Of a stretch of 64,000 nt of DNA, positions 9,128-18,966 are shown piece by piece. The DNA comes from Siccirubricoccus phaeus (lineage in GTDB: Bacteria > Pseudomonadota > Alphaproteobacteria > Acetobacterales > Acetobacteraceae). Each line of letters begins with the position of its first letter. Position 1 is the stretch's first letter. The stretch spans positions 45,249 to 109,248 of the forward strand of contig NZ_SRXO01000021.1 of the NCBI RefSeq assembly GCF_008360935.1, given 5' to 3'. A program made the position numbers and the translations under genes. The notes beneath the pieces are model-generated. The model was not told the origin of the DNA. It saw only the letters and a list, made by a program, of their open reading frames with translations, and ran no database searches.

Positions 9128-12100
9128 ATGCCGAAGCGCACCGACATCTCCTCCATCCTCATCATCGGCGCCGGCCCGATCGTCATCGGCCAGGCCTGCG
9201 AATTCGACTATTCCGGTGCCCAGGCCTGCAAGGCCCTCAGGGCGGAGGGCTATCGCGTCATCCTCGTCAACTCCAACCCGGCAACGATCATGACCGATCC
9301 GGGGCTGGCGGATGCCACCTACATCGAACCCATCACGGTCGAGATGGTGGAGAAGATCATCGCCAAGGAGCGCCCCGATGCGCTGCTGCCCACCATGGGC
9401 GGCCAGACCGCGCTGAACACCGCGCTGAAGCTGGCAGAGGCCGGCGTGCTGGCGAAATACGGCTGCGAGCTGATCGGGGCCAAGGCGGAGGTGATCGACA
9501 AGGCGGAGGACCGGCAGAAATTCCGCGACGCCATGGCGAAGATCGGCATCGAGAGCCCACGCAGCGCCATCGCACACACCATGGAGGAAGCCCGCGCGGC
9601 GCTGGAGGAGGTGAAGCTCCCCTGCGTCATCCGCCCCAGCTTCACCCTGGGCGGCACCGGCGGCGGCATCGCCTATAACCGCGAGGAATTCGAGCAGATC
9701 GTCGCCGCCGGCCTCGACGCCTCGATGACCAGCGAGGTGCTGGTGGAGGAGAGCGTCCTCGGCTGGAAGGAATACGAGATGGAGGTGGTCCGCGACACCG
9801 CGGACAATTGCATCATCATCTGCTCCATCGAGAATCTGGACGCCATGGGGGTGCATACCGGGGACAGCGTGACCATTGCCCCGGCGCTGACCCTGACGGA
9901 CAAGGAATACCAGCGCCTGCGCGATGCCAGCATCGCCTGCCTGCGGGAGATCGGCGTCGATACCGGCGGGTCGAACGTGCAGTTCGGCATCAACCCGGCG
10001 GATGGCCGCATGGTCATCATCGAGATGAACCCGCGCGTCTCGCGCAGCTCGGCGCTGGCCTCCAAGGCCACCGGCTTCCCCATCGCCAAGGTCGCGGCGA
10101 AGCTCGCCGTGGGCTACACGCTGGATGAGCTGGCGAACGACATCACCCGCGTCACGCCGGCGAGCTTCGAGCCGACCATCGACTATGTCGTGGTGAAGAT
10201 CCCGCGCTTCACCTTCGAGAAATTCCCCGGCACGCCGGCGACCCTGACCACCAGCATGAAGAGCGTGGGCGAGGCGATGGCCATCGGCCGTTCCTTCGCG
10301 GAGGCGCTGCAGAAGGGGCTGCGCAGCCTGGAGACCGGCTTCGCCGGGCTGGATGAGGTGGCGGCGCCGGGCGATGGCAGCCTCGGCGCCTACCACGCCG
10401 CGCTGGCCACGCCGCGGCCGGACCGCATCCTGATGGCGGCGCAGGCGATGCGCGCCGGCATGCCGCTCGCCGAAATCGCCGAGGCGAGCAAATTCGACCC
10501 CTGGTTCCTCCGCGAGGTGGAGAAGATCGTGCGGGCGGAGGCGGAGCTCCGTGCCACCGGCCTGCCGAAGACCGCCACCGCGCTGCGCCGGGTGAAGGCG
10601 CTCGGCTTCTCCGACAAGCGCCTGGCGCAGCTCACCGGCAGCAGCGAGGCCGCGGTGGAACAGGCGCGCCAGGCCCTCGGCGTCGCGCCGGTCTACAAGC
10701 GCATCGATACCTGCGCCGCCGAATTCGCCTCCGAAACGCCCTATATGTATTCCACCTACGAGGGCGGCTTCGGCGTGCCGGTCTGCGAAAGCCGGCCGAC
10801 CGACAAGCGCAAGGTGGTCATCCTTGGCGGCGGGCCGAACCGCATCGGCCAGGGCATCGAATTCGACTATTGCTGCGTCCATGCCTGCTACGCGCTGCGC
10901 GAAGCCGGCTTCGAGACCATCATGGTCAATTGCAACCCGGAGACCGTCAGCACCGATTACGACACCTCCGACCGGCTCTATTTCGAGCCGCTGACCGCCG
11001 AGGACGTCATCAGCCTGATCCGCAAGGAGCAGGAGAAGGGCGAGCTGCTCGGCTGCATCGTGCAATATGGCGGGCAGACGCCCCTCAAGCTGTCCCAGGC
11101 GCTGCACAAGGCGGGCATCCCCATCCTCGGCACCAGCGCGGAAGCCATCGACATCGCCGAGGACCGCGAGCGCTTCCAGCACCTGCTGAAGGGCCTCGGC
11201 CTGAAGCAGCCGCAGAACGGCACGGCGCGCACGCTGGACGAGGCCGTCACCGAGGCGGAGCGCATCGGCTACCCCGTCGTCGTCCGCCCCTCCTACGTGC
11301 TCGGCGGCCGCGCCATGGAGATCGCGCATAACCGCGAGCAGCTCCTGCGCTTCGGCCAGGAGGCGGTAAAGGTCTCGGGCGAGAACCCCATCCTCATCGA
11401 CCAGTACCTGGCCGACGCCATCGAGGTGGATGTGGACTGCATCGCCGATGCGGCGGGCGAAGTCTATGTCGCCGGCGTCATGGAGCATATCGAGGAGGCC
11501 GGCATCCACTCCGGCGACAGCGCCTGCTCCCTGCCCCCCTATTCCCTGCCGCCCGCCATCGTCACCGAGCTGAAGGCGGAGACCGAGGCGATGGCCAAGG
11601 CGCTGAAGGTGCAGGGGCTGATGAATGTCCAGTACGCGGTGAAGGACGGCGAGATCTACGTGCTGGAGGTCAATCCCCGCGCCTCCCGCACCGTACCCTT
11701 CGTTGCCAAGGCGACCGGCGTGCCGGTGGCGAAGATCGGCGCGCGGGTGATGGCCGGCGCGGGCTTGCGCGAATTCGCGCTGGATGACGAGGCGATCAGC
11801 CGCCATGTCGCGGTGAAGGAGGCGGTCTTCCCCTTCAACCGCTTCCCCAATGTGGACGTCATCCTGGGCCCGGAGATGAAATCCACCGGCGAGGTGATGG
11901 GCCTCGACGCCAGTTTCGAGCGTGCCTTCGCCAAATCCCAGCTCGGCGCAGGGGTGAAGCTGCCGCTCTCCGGCACCGCCTTCATCTCGGTGAAGGATGG
12001 CGACAAGCCGGCCGCCGTGGTGCTGGCCAGGCGGCTGACCGATATGGGCTTCACCGTCATGGCCACGCGCGGCACCGCCGCCCGCATCCGCGAAGCCGGC

Positions 12101-12373
12101 CTGGCCTGCCAGGTGGTGAACAAGGTGCTGGAAGGCCGGCCACATTGCGTGGATGCCATCAAGTCGGGCGACATCCAGCTCGTCATCAACACCACAGGTG
12201 GCGGGCAGAGCGTGGCGGACAGCTTCGACATCCGCCGCTCCGCCCTCACCCATGGGGTGCCGCACTACACCACGGCGGCCGGCGCCCGGGCGGCGGTGCA
12301 TGCCATCGCGGCGCTGAAGGCGGGAACCCTTGATGTGGCCCCCCTGCAGTCCTATTTTAGCCATTCTTTCTGA
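9128..12373 (+). CDS. carB: Carbamoyl-phosphate synthase large subunit
   Basis: 1081 aa, full length. Makes carbamoyl phosphate from bicarbonate, ammonia (via CarA) and two ATP. There are two homologous ATP-grasp halves. The first begins [20 protein letters not shown] with [11 protein letters not shown]. The second begins at about residue 562 with [18 protein letters not shown] and [12 protein letters not shown]. The C-terminal MGS-like allosteric domain carries [19 protein letters not shown] and a [10 protein letters not shown] segment. It is separated from carA by four unrelated genes on the same strand. Confidence 0.98.
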   Translation: MPKRTDISSILIIGAGPIVIGQACEFDYSGAQACKALRAEGYRVILVNSNPATIMTDPGLADATYIEPITVEMVEKIIAKERPDALLPTMGGQTALNTALKLAEAGVLAKYGCELIGAKAEVIDKAEDRQKFRDAMAKIGIESPRSAIAHTMEEARAALEEVKLPCVIRPSFTLGGTGGGIAYNREEFEQIVAAGLDASMTSEVLVEESVLGWKEYEMEVVRDTADNCIIICSIENLDAMGVHTGDSVTIAPALTLTDKEYQRLRDASIACLREIGVDTGGSNVQFGINPADGRMVIIEMNPRVSRSSALASKATGFPIAKVAAKLAVGYTLDELANDITRVTPASFEPTIDYVVVKIPRFTFEKFPGTPATLTTSMKSVGEAMAIGRSFAEALQKGLRSLETGFAGLDEVAAPGDGSLGAYHAALATPRPDRILMAAQAMRAGMPLAEIAEASKFDPWFLREVEKIVRAEAELRATGLPKTATALRRVKALGFSDKRLAQLTGSSEAAVEQARQALGVAPVYKRIDTCAAEFASETPYMYSTYEGGFGVPVCESRPTDKRKVVILGGGPNRIGQGIEFDYCCVHACYALREAGFETIMVNCNPETVSTDYDTSDRLYFEPLTAEDVISLIRKEQEKGELLGCIVQYGGQTPLKLSQALHKAGIPILGTSAEAIDIAEDRERFQHLLKGLGLKQPQNGTARTLDEAVTEAERIGYPVVVRPSYVLGGRAMEIAHNREQLLRFGQEAVKVSGENPILIDQYLADAIEVDVDCIADAAGEVYVAGVMEHIEEAGIHSGDSACSLPPYSLPPAIVTELKAETEAMAKALKVQGLMNVQYAVKDGEIYVLEVNPRASRTVPFVAKATGVPVAKIGARVMAGAGLREFALDDEAISRHVAVKEAVFPFNRFPNVDVILGPEMKSTGEVMGLDASFERAFAKSQLGAGVKLPLSGTAFISVKDGDKPAAVVLARRLTDMGFTVMATRGTAARIREAGLACQVVNKVLEGRPHCVDAIKSGDIQLVINTTGGGQSVADSFDIRRSALTHGVPHYTTAAGARAAVHAIAALKAGTLDVAPLQSYFSHSF

Positions 12374-12565
12374 GCGCGACGGGTGCGGCGGGTCCGCGGC
12401 CCCGCATGGCTGTGCCCCGGCTGCGGGCCGCCAGCGGGCCACAGCCGGCACCCGGCGCCAAGGTTCCCTCTTGCCGTAGGAATTCGCTTGGCCGGCATTG
12501 TCTGGCCTCTGCGATAGTCAAGGCAGGGCCAGAGTCAGTCTGGGTTTGCGAAGGAAGGGCTTGCC

Positions 12566-13039
12566 GTGCAGAAATTCCCCATGACCGCGGAAGGTCTGGC
12601 GAAGCTGGAGGAGGAGCTGAAGGTCCTGAAAGCCGAGGAGCGGCCCGCGGTGATCCGCGCGATCGCCGAGGCGCGGGCCCATGGCGATCTTTCGGAGAAC
12701 GCCGAGTACCATGCGGCGCGGGAAAAGCAGTCCTTCATCGAGGGCCGCATCGCCGAGCTGGAGACCATCATCCCGGCTGCCGAGGTGATCGACGTCTCCA
12801 AGCTCTCCGGCGACCAGGTGAAATTCGGCGCCCGCGTCACCGTCGTCGATGAGGAGACGGAGGAGGAGAAGACCTACCGCATCGTCGGCGCCTATGAGGC
12901 CGACATGAAGGTGAACTCCATCTCCATCTCCTCGCCGCTGGCGAAGGCGCTGATCGGCAAGAAGGTCGGCGACAGCGTGGAGGTGCCCGCCCCCGGCGGC
13001 GCCCGCGCCTATGAGATCACCAACGTCGCCTTCCGCTGA
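12566..13039 (+). CDS. greA: Transcript cleavage factor GreA
   Basis: 157 aa. Rescues backtracked RNA polymerase by stimulating transcript cleavage. The N-terminal coiled coil has [16 protein letters not shown], the acidic tip is [17 protein letters not shown], and the C-terminal FKBP-like domain ends [18 protein letters not shown]. The start is a GTG after GAAGGAAGGG. The 192-bp gap after carB likely holds its own promoter. carB-greA adjacency is frequent in alphaproteobacteria. Confidence 0.97.
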   Translation: MQKFPMTAEGLAKLEEELKVLKAEERPAVIRAIAEARAHGDLSENAEYHAAREKQSFIEGRIAELETIIPAAEVIDVSKLSGDQVKFGARVTVVDEETEEEKTYRIVGAYEADMKVNSISISSPLAKALIGKKVGDSVEVPAPGGARAYEITNVAFR

Positions 13040-13046
13040 GGCTGCC

Positions 13047-14300
13047 ATGCCGTTGCGGAACCTGGCCGGCGCCGTCGCGGCGCCGCTGCCTTCGCTCGTA
13101 CCTTTGGGGCTGGAGGAGGTGCGGGCCGCCGCGGCGCGCATCCAGGGCAGCGTCATCCGCACGCCGACCCTCTTCTCCGATGCGGTCAGCCGGGCGACCG
13201 GCGCCAAGGTCTGGCTGAAGCTGGACAACCTGCAGGCGACGGGCGCCTTCAAGGAGCGCGGCGCGGCCAACCGCATCGCCCTGCTCTCGGCGCGGGAACG
13301 GGCGGCGGGGGTCATCGCCATGTCCGCCGGCAACCATGCGCAGGCGGTGGCGCGGCATGCCTCGCTGGCCGGCATCAGCGCCACCATCGTCATGCCGAAA
13401 TTCACCCCGGCGACCAAGGTGGTGCGCACGGAGGGCTGGGGCGCGCGGGTGGTGCTGCAGGGCGAGAGCCTGGCGGAATCCGCCGCCCATGCGCGCGACC
13501 TCGCGCTGCGGGAAGGCCTGACCTTCATCCACCCCTATGACGATCCCGGCGTCATCGCCGGCCAGGGCACGCTGGCGCTGGAGATGCTGGAGGATGCGCC
13601 GGAGATCTCCGTCCTGGCCGTGCCGGTGGGTGGCGGGGGCTTGCTCACCGGCTGCGCCGCCGCGGCGCTGGAGCTGCATCCCGGCATGACGGTGTTCGGG
13701 GTGGAGGTGGAGGCCTATTCCGCCATGGCCCAGCGCCTGGGCGGCAGGCCCGTCGCGGTGGGCGGGCCGACCGTCGCCGAGGGCATCGCCGTGCGCGATG
13801 TGGGCGAGCTGCCCTTCGCCTGGCTGCAGCGCCAGGGGGTGGAGGTGCTGGTGGTGCCGGAGCGGGCGGTGGAGGAAGCCATCGCCCTGCTGGCCGAAGG
13901 CGCCAAGGTGGTGGCGGAAGGCGCCGGCGCCGCCGCGCTGGCCGCGGTGCTGGCCTTTCCGGAACGCTTCGCCGGCCGCGCCGTGGGGCTGCCGGTGACC
14001 GGCGGCAATATCGACGCCCGCGCCCTCTCCAACGTGCTGCTGCGGCAATTGCTGCGGGATGGCCGCATCCTGCGCCTGCACTTCGACATCCCGGACCGGC
14101 CCGGTATGCTGGCGGATATCTCCGCCCGCATCTCGGCGCTGGGCGGCAATGTCATCGAGGTGCAGCACCAGCAGCTCTTCGGCGCGCCGACGGTGCAGAG
14201 CACGGAGCTGCACCTGATGGTGGAGGTGCGCGACGCCGCCCAGGGCCAGGCCATCATCGCCGCGCTGGAGGCGGGGAATTACGTGGTGCGGCGCGGGTGA
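13047..14300 (+). CDS. ilvA: Threonine ammonia-lyase
   Basis: 417 aa PLP enzyme deaminating threonine (and probably serine) to a 2-oxo acid, the first step towards isoleucine or of threonine breakdown. The PLP lysine lies in ATGAFKERGAANRI, the substrate loop in SAGNHAQAVA, the phosphate-binding loop is VGGGGLLTG, and LPVTGGNID closes the catalytic domain. A single ACT-like domain follows (LHFDIPDRPGMLADI), so it resembles the one-ACT biosynthetic or TdcB-like forms. It begins 7 bp after greA. Confidence 0.93.
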   Translation: MPLRNLAGAVAAPLPSLVPLGLEEVRAAAARIQGSVIRTPTLFSDAVSRATGAKVWLKLDNLQATGAFKERGAANRIALLSARERAAGVIAMSAGNHAQAVARHASLAGISATIVMPKFTPATKVVRTEGWGARVVLQGESLAESAAHARDLALREGLTFIHPYDDPGVIAGQGTLALEMLEDAPEISVLAVPVGGGGLLTGCAAAALELHPGMTVFGVEVEAYSAMAQRLGGRPVAVGGPTVAEGIAVRDVGELPFAWLQRQGVEVLVVPERAVEEAIALLAEGAKVVAEGAGAAALAAVLAFPERFAGRAVGLPVTGGNIDARALSNVLLRQLLRDGRILRLHFDIPDRPGMLADISARISALGGNVIEVQHQQLFGAPTVQSTELHLMVEVRDAAQGQAIIAALEAGNYVVRRG

Positions 14301-14430
14301 CTCCGCGCAAAGCCGCTGCGCGTCCTCGTCCCCCGTAGCCACTCAGTCCCGGCGACCCCGCACAGCCTGCCGGGACGGACACCGGGCGGCACCGTCCCGA
14401 CCGGCAGGCATGGCTTGCGCCGTCTATCCG

Positions 14431-14446
14431 GTCAGACTAGTCTGAC
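14431..14446. promoter_or_regulatory. Palindromic operator of the toxin-antitoxin locus
   Basis: GTCAGACTAGTCTGAC is a perfect 16-bp palindrome ending 3 bp before the antitoxin ATG. Phd/YefM-type antitoxins are known to autorepress through palindromes at this position. It overlaps the place where a ribosome site would be, so binding or pairing could also affect translation. Confidence 0.75.
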
Positions 14447-14449
14447 CCC

Positions 14450-14731
14450 ATGCTCGACACCAGCCCTCCGCAAGCCTGGAAGCTGCAGGACGCCAAGGCC
14501 CGCTTCAGCGAGCTGGTCCGGGCCGCCCAGGCCGAGGGGCCGCAGACCGTGACGCTGCATGGCCGGCCGGCCGTGGTGGTGCTCTCCGCCGAGGAATACG
14601 CCCGGCTGGTGCCGGCCGAACCGGCGCCCACCCTGTTCGACATCATGCAATCCATGCCCCCCGGCCTGCCGGAGGAATTCGAATTCGGCCAGCGCGGCGA
14701 TCCCCTGCCCGTCCGCGACCCGGAACCGTGA
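14450..14731 (+). CDS. Type II antitoxin, Phd/YefM family
   Basis: 93 aa. The N-terminal Phd/YefM DNA-binding fold is clear: WKLQDAKARFSELVRAA, VTLHGRPAVVVLSAEEYARL. The C-terminal tail (FDIMQSMPPGLPEEFEFG) is the toxin-wrapping part. It presumably neutralises the downstream PIN toxin and autorepresses at the adjacent palindrome. Its stop overlaps the toxin GTG. Confidence 0.93.
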   Translation: MLDTSPPQAWKLQDAKARFSELVRAAQAEGPQTVTLHGRPAVVVLSAEEYARLVPAEPAPTLFDIMQSMPPGLPEEFEFGQRGDPLPVRDPEP

Positions 14732-15168
14732 CGGGCTGGCTGCTCGACACCAATGTGCTGTCGGAGCTGCGCAAGCCGCGCTGCCACCCCGGGGTGCGCG
14801 CCTGGGCCAGCGCCCAGCCCCTCGCCAGCCTTTACGTGAGCTGCATCAGCCTCGCCGAGCTGCGCTACGGCGTCGAGCGCCTGACGCCGGGCGACGCCTT
14901 CCGCGCCGAGCCGGAGCATTGGCTGGCGAACCAGCTCCGCCGCTGGCTCGGCCGGCGCGTGCTGGATATCGACGAGGCCGTGGCCCTGCGCTGGCGCCGC
15001 CTGGTGGAGGCGGCGCGGACGGAACGCCACACCTATCTCCAGCCCGATCTCTTCATCGCCGCGACGGCGCTGGCCCACGGCCTCGGCGTGGCCACCCGCA
15101 ACACCGCCGATTTCCGCCCGACGGGCGTGCCCCTGCTGAATCCCTGGGACACGCCCCTGCCCGGCTGA
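14728..15168 (+). CDS. vapC: Type II toxin, PIN domain ribonuclease (VapC-like)
   Basis: 146 aa PIN-domain endoribonuclease. Acidic catalytic residues are visible in LLDTNVLSELRKPR (first Asp), SLAELRYGVERL (Glu), and near the end DLFIAATALAHGL with TRNTADF. It starts at a GTG overlapping the antitoxin stop (GTGA), giving coupled translation. Targets are unknown; VapC enzymes commonly cut tRNA or rRNA. Confidence 0.94.
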   Translation: MTGWLLDTNVLSELRKPRCHPGVRAWASAQPLASLYVSCISLAELRYGVERLTPGDAFRAEPEHWLANQLRRWLGRRVLDIDEAVALRWRRLVEAARTERHTYLQPDLFIAATALAHGLGVATRNTADFRPTGVPLLNPWDTPLPG

Positions 15169-15172
15169 GGCG

Positions 15173-15835
15173 CTATTCCCGCGCCAGCAGCGTGGCGCAA
15201 TCCAGCCCCGCCACCCCGCCCCAGTCGAAGACATCCTGGCGCAGCACCTGCAGCCCCTCCTTCAGGGCGTAGTGGCGGAACATGTCCTTCGACATGAAGG
15301 CCCGGCAATGCGGCGCCTTCAGCCAGTCATGCCCCGCCGTGTAGTTGGAATGGTGCAGGAAGGCGCGGCCACCGGGCGCCAGGATACGCCGCGCCTCGGC
15401 CAGATAGGCCCGGACCACGTCGCTGTCGAAATGCACCATGGCGTCGAAGCAATAGAGCAGGGTGATGCCGGCATCCGGCACCCCGTGCAGATCGTAGCCG
15501 CTATTGGCGATGTAGCTGAGGCGCGGGTCGTCGCCGAAGCGGCGGCGGCAGAAGGCGATGTTCTCCGGCCGGATGTCCACCAGGATGAGGCGCTGCGCCA
15601 GGGGCAGCAGCTTCGCGGCATTGCGGCCGCGGCCGGTGGCGAGGTCCAGCACGCAGGTGAAATCGGCGCCCTCGAGGAAGGGCAGGATCAGCCCGGTCCA
15701 GAGCGGCTCGAACACCTGCTCGGCGGCGTCGAAATAGGGATGCTCGGGCAGCCACAGATCGCCGGCATAGCGGGCGGCGGCGTCCAGGCGGGCCTCGGTC
15801 ACCAGGCCGGGGCGCGGGTCGGCGGGGCGGCTCAT
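15173..15835 (-). CDS. Class I SAM-dependent methyltransferase
   Basis: 220 aa. Rossmann-fold methyltransferase: motif I VLDLATGRGRNAAKLLPLA (the expected GxG is GRG), motif II LILVDIRPENI, a later LLYCFDAMVHFDSDVVRAYL and ARRILAPGGRAFLHHSN. A substrate cannot be named. It converges on the toxin gene with only 4 bp between the two stops. The start MSRPADPRPG was chosen because the upstream extension has no family similarity. Confidence 0.85.
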   Translation of the reverse strand: MSRPADPRPGLVTEARLDAAARYAGDLWLPEHPYFDAAEQVFEPLWTGLILPFLEGADFTCVLDLATGRGRNAAKLLPLAQRLILVDIRPENIAFCRRRFGDDPRLSYIANSGYDLHGVPDAGITLLYCFDAMVHFDSDVVRAYLAEARRILAPGGRAFLHHSNYTAGHDWLKAPHCRAFMSKDMFRHYALKEGLQVLRQDVFDWGGVAGLDCATLLARE

Positions 15836-16190
15836 GCCACCTGGGGTAGCATGCCGGTGGCGCGGGGCAAGGAAAACCGCGCCATGGGCGTTACAGGCGC
15901 GGGTTTGAAAGCCGGGGAAACTGCCGGCTGGCGGCAGGGGTCGCTCGCTACCGTGGACCGGACCCGGATTTCGGTGTGAGTTGTTCACCGGCCGGCCGTC
16001 CCGCCATGGATGAAAAAGCGTCCTGTCGCAGCGGATGATTCTCACAATGCGATGCGTCTTTTGCCGCTCGTCCCCACCGTCGGCAGCCAGCGCCGCCCGC
16101 TGCCCTGCCGCGGCAGGCTGCGCGAAACCCGGAGGGGAATCGGGCGATTCCGGGGCCCCGCGGCGCCGCGCAGCAACGTCATGGGGAAGC
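15836..16190. other. Intergenic region, no gene recognised
   Basis: 355 bp between the methyltransferase start and the lrp 3' end, both on the minus strand. It presumably contains the methyltransferase promoter. No RNA gene, repeat of the window's families or strong palindrome was seen. Confidence 0.5.
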
Positions 16191-16664
16191 TTAAACGGGC
16201 ACCCCCGCCGCATCCTTCGCCGTTCGGATCGTCTGCAGGGTCTGCACCCTGGCCACCTCCGGAGCCGCGGTCAGCCGCGAGGTCAGCGCATTCTCATGCG
16301 CCGTGTCCCGCGCCACCAGCCGCAGCAGGAAATCCCCGCCGCCGCGGATCATGTGGCACTCCCGCACCTCCGGCCATTCCTTCACCGCCCCCTCGAAGGC
16401 GGAGAGCACCGCCTCCTTCTGGCTCTCCAGCCCGACCAGGGCGAAGAAGGTGATCTCATAGCCCAGCGCCACCGGGTCCAGCTCCGCATGGTAGCCGCGG
16501 ATGATCCCCTCCTCCTCCAGCCGCCGCACCCGGCGCAGGCAGGGCGGGGCGGAAAGGCCGACTCGGCGGGCCAGCTCCACATTGGTCATCCGACCATCCT
16601 GCTGCAGCTCGGCCAGGATCTGGCGGTCCACCTCATCGAGGGAAAAATCCGGGTCCGTTGGCAT
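16191..16664 (-). CDS. lrp: Lrp/AsnC family transcriptional regulator
   Basis: 157 aa. The N-terminal winged HTH has LDEVDRQILAELQQDGRM and ELARRVGLSAPPCLRRVRRL; the C-terminal RAM effector domain has ITFFALVGLESQ, VRECHMIRGGGDFLLRLVA and VARVQTLQTI. It responds to an amino acid not identifiable here. It is divergent from trxB across about 140 bp and probably acts on that shared promoter region. Confidence 0.93.
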   Translation of the reverse strand: MPTDPDFSLDEVDRQILAELQQDGRMTNVELARRVGLSAPPCLRRVRRLEEEGIIRGYHAELDPVALGYEITFFALVGLESQKEAVLSAFEGAVKEWPEVRECHMIRGGGDFLLRLVARDTAHENALTSRLTAAPEVARVQTLQTIRTAKDAAGVPV

Positions 16665-16802
16665 GCGCTCGCGTTTCGTTGCCGACTCTGGGCTCGGTGC
16701 GCAATATCATTGCTCGACCCGGAAGCTGCAAGCCGGGTGCTTGTGACAGCGCCATCCCCGACGAATATGCATGGCTGAGACGATTTGCCGGGAACCCTTC
16801 GC

Positions 16803-17780
16803 GTGCCAGAGACCCATCGCACCCGCCTGCTCATCCTCGGCGCCGGCCCGGCCGGCTATACGGCGGCCATCTACGCCGCGCGGGCCGGGCTGAAACCGCT
16901 GGTGGTCGCCGGGCTGCAGCCGGGCGGGCAGCTCACCATCACCACCGATGTCGAGAACTATCCGGGCTTCGCCGAGCCCATCCAGGGCCCCTGGCTGATG
17001 GAGCAGTTCCGCGCCCAGGCCGCGCATGTCGGCGCCGGGATCATGCAGGACGTGGTCACGGAGATCGACCTCTCGGCCCGCCCGATCCGGGCAAAGGGCG
17101 ATTCCGGCGACACCTACCTGGCCGAGTCGCTGGTCATCGCCACCGGCGCCCAGGCGCGCTGGCTGGGGGTGCCGGGAGAGAAAGAACTCTCCGGCTTCGG
17201 CGTCTCCGCCTGCGCCACCTGCGACGGCTTCTTCTTCCGCGGCAAGCAGGTGGCGGTCATCGGCGGCGGCAACAGCGCGGTGGAGGAGGCGCTCTACCTC
17301 TCCAACCTCGCCGCCCATGTCACCGTGATCCATCGCCGCGAGGCCTTCCGGGCGGAGCGCATCCTGCAGGAACGGCTCTTCGCCAAGCCGAATATCCGCA
17401 TCCTGTGGAACCGGGTGGTGGAGGAGATGCTGGCGACGGAGGGCAAATTCCGCGCCCTGCGTGCGCTGCGCACCCAAGACGTGCAGACCGGCGCCATCGA
17501 GGACCTGCCCTTCGACGGCGCCTTCGTCGCCATCGGCCACGACCCGGCGACGGCGCTCTTCCGCGGCCAGATCGGCATGGACGCCGATGGCTACATCCTG
17601 ACCGAGCCGGGCAGCACCCGCACGAGCATCCCCGGCGTCTTCGCCGCCGGCGATGTGCAGGACCGCATCTACCGCCAGGCCGTCACCGCCGCCGGCACCG
17701 GCTGCATGGCCGCGCTGGAGGCGGAGAAATACCTCGCCCACCTGCCGGCCACCGCGCCCGCCATCGAAGCCTGGACCTGA
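16803..17780 (+). CDS. trxB: Thioredoxin-disulfide reductase
   Basis: About 325 aa flavoprotein passing electrons from NADPH to thioredoxin. FAD motif LLILGAGPAGYTAAIYAARA, then GGQLTITTDVENYPGF, redox motif CATC at about residue 137, NADPH motif VIGGGNSAVEEALYL, and the closing GVFAAGDVQDRIYRQAVTAAGTG. No ATG fits; GTG at 16803 with GGGAA about 7 nt upstream is preferred, and a TTG at 16785 would add six residues. It sits between lrp and an LsrB-like regulator, a known alphaproteobacterial order. Confidence 0.96.
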   Translation: MPETHRTRLLILGAGPAGYTAAIYAARAGLKPLVVAGLQPGGQLTITTDVENYPGFAEPIQGPWLMEQFRAQAAHVGAGIMQDVVTEIDLSARPIRAKGDSGDTYLAESLVIATGAQARWLGVPGEKELSGFGVSACATCDGFFFRGKQVAVIGGGNSAVEEALYLSNLAAHVTVIHRREAFRAERILQERLFAKPNIRILWNRVVEEMLATEGKFRALRALRTQDVQTGAIEDLPFDGAFVAIGHDPATALFRGQIGMDADGYILTEPGSTRTSIPGVFAAGDVQDRIYRQAVTAAGTGCMAALEAEKYLAHLPATAPAIEAWT

Positions 17781-17787
17781 GGCGCCC

Positions 17788-18678
17788 ATGCCGCTCGATT
17801 GGGACAAGCTCCGCGTCTTCCATGCGGTCGCGGAAGCCGGCTCCTTCACCCATGCGGGGGAGACGCTGAATCTCAGCCAATCCGCCGTCTCCCGCCAGAT
17901 CCAGGCGCTGGAGGAGGCGCTGCAGGTGCCGCTCTTCCACCGCCATGCGCGGGGGCTGATCCTGACCGAGCCGGGGGAGACGCTGAACCGCACGGTGCGG
18001 GAAGTCTTCGCCAAGCTGGCCATGACCGAAGCGCTGCTGACCGAAAGCCGGGAACGCCCCGCCGGAAGGCTGAAGGTGACCTGCACCACCGGCTTCGGCA
18101 GCACCTGGCTGGCACCAAGGCTCTCGCGCTTCCTGGCGCTCTACCCGGATGTCAGCGTGACCCTGCTGCTGGACGACAGCGACCTGGACCTGGCGATGCG
18201 GGAGGCGGACGTGGCCATCCGCATGCACCCGCCGCGGCAGCCGGACCTGATCCAGCGCCACCTGGCGAGCTTCGGCTGGCGGGTCTGCGGCGCGCCCGCC
18301 TATCTGAAATCCGCCGGCATCCCGCTCCGGGCAGAGGATCTGGACGCCCACCGGCTGATCGTCTGGGGCGACCACCGGCCGCCGATCGACGAGGTGAACT
18401 GGCTGAGCGAGGCCGGCCGCCGCCCCGGCGCTCCGCGCCGCGCCGCGGTGGAGGTGAACAGCCTGACCGGCATGCTGCGGGCGGTGCAGAGCGGGCTCGG
18501 CCTGGCCGCCCTGCCCGACTACATGGGCGCCGAGCTGGACGATCTGCTGCAGGTGCTGCCGGAGCTGAAGGCGCCGAAGCTGGATGCCTATTTCGTCTAT
18601 CCGGAGGAGATGCGGCACTCCAAGCGGGTTTCGGTGTTCCGGGACTTTCTGGTAGCGGAATTGACCGCCCCCGGGTGA
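17788..18678 (+). CDS. lsrB: LysR-type regulator, LsrB/VtlR-like
   Basis: 296 aa. The N-terminal HTH shows LRVFHAVAEAGSFTHAGETL and LSQSAVSRQIQALEEAL. The effector domain follows, with TCTTGFGSTWLAPRLSRFLA and LDLAMREADVAIRMHPPRQP, similar to the GcvA/VtlR branch. Identification as LsrB/VtlR rests on context: it follows trxB by 7 bp and is followed by a structured small RNA, as lsrB is followed by abcR genes in Sinorhizobium and Agrobacterium (from memory). In those bacteria it controls redox and envelope functions and activates the small RNA. Confidence 0.85.
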   Translation: MPLDWDKLRVFHAVAEAGSFTHAGETLNLSQSAVSRQIQALEEALQVPLFHRHARGLILTEPGETLNRTVREVFAKLAMTEALLTESRERPAGRLKVTCTTGFGSTWLAPRLSRFLALYPDVSVTLLLDDSDLDLAMREADVAIRMHPPRQPDLIQRHLASFGWRVCGAPAYLKSAGIPLRAEDLDAHRLIVWGDHRPPIDEVNWLSEAGRRPGAPRRAAVEVNSLTGMLRAVQSGLGLAALPDYMGAELDDLLQVLPELKAPKLDAYFVYPEEMRHSKRVSVFRDFLVAELTAPG

Positions 18679-18740
18679 TATGCACTCGGCGCATGGGTGG
18701 TGGCCGTTTTCACCAAAGCTGCATGACGAACCGAGGCGTA

Positions 18741-18871
18741 GGGTAGGGTCATTCCGATGCACTTCATCGGAACAGGGTTTCGGGGCTCGCCCCGGACTCC
18801 TTCGTCTCCCAGACGTGAAGCCTCCCTGTTGACTTGGCCCGCTGCCCGAAAGGACGGCGGGCTTTCTTTTT
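18741..18871 (+). ncRNA. abcR: Structured trans-acting small RNA, AbcR (alpha-r15)-like candidate
   Basis: About 130 nt (5' end approximate) with a consistent fold. Hairpin 1 is 18752-18759 with 18765-18772. AACAGGG at 18771-18777 pairs with CCCTGTT at 18824-18830, enclosing hairpin 2 (18781-18785 with 18790-18794) and hairpin 3 (CGTCT/AGACG around CCC at 18803-18815). A terminator hairpin and T-tract end it. Unpaired CTCC/CTCCC segments resemble anti-Shine-Dalgarno seeds of AbcR RNAs, which silence ABC-transporter mRNAs with Hfq. Position after trxB-lsrB supports AbcR; homology was not tested. Confidence 0.65.
18837..18871 (+). terminator. Rho-independent terminator
   Basis: GCCCGC at 18837-18842 pairs with GCGGGC at 18857-18862 around a GAAA-containing loop, followed by TTTCTTTTT to 18871. 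It is the clearest intrinsic terminator in the window and closes the small-RNA candidate. Confidence 0.88.
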
Positions 18872-18966
18872 GTACTGTGCCAGGAGGGAGCCCGGGTGGC
18901 GGTCCGGCGGGCCTCCCAGGCTCCAGAAATCGAGGCTTCAGAAATCGAGCCTTCAGAAATCGACGC

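Noticed and set aside
8612..12451. 1279-codon minus-strand frame opposite carB
   Set aside because: Shadow of a highly conserved gene in third-codon-GC-rich DNA, with no domain or plausible start.
18741..18871. tRNA or 4.5S/6S RNA in the structured region after the LysR gene
   Set aside because: No CCA-type acceptor end, T-loop or 4.5S loop consensus was found; the fold with terminator and CTCC motifs fits a regulatory sRNA better.
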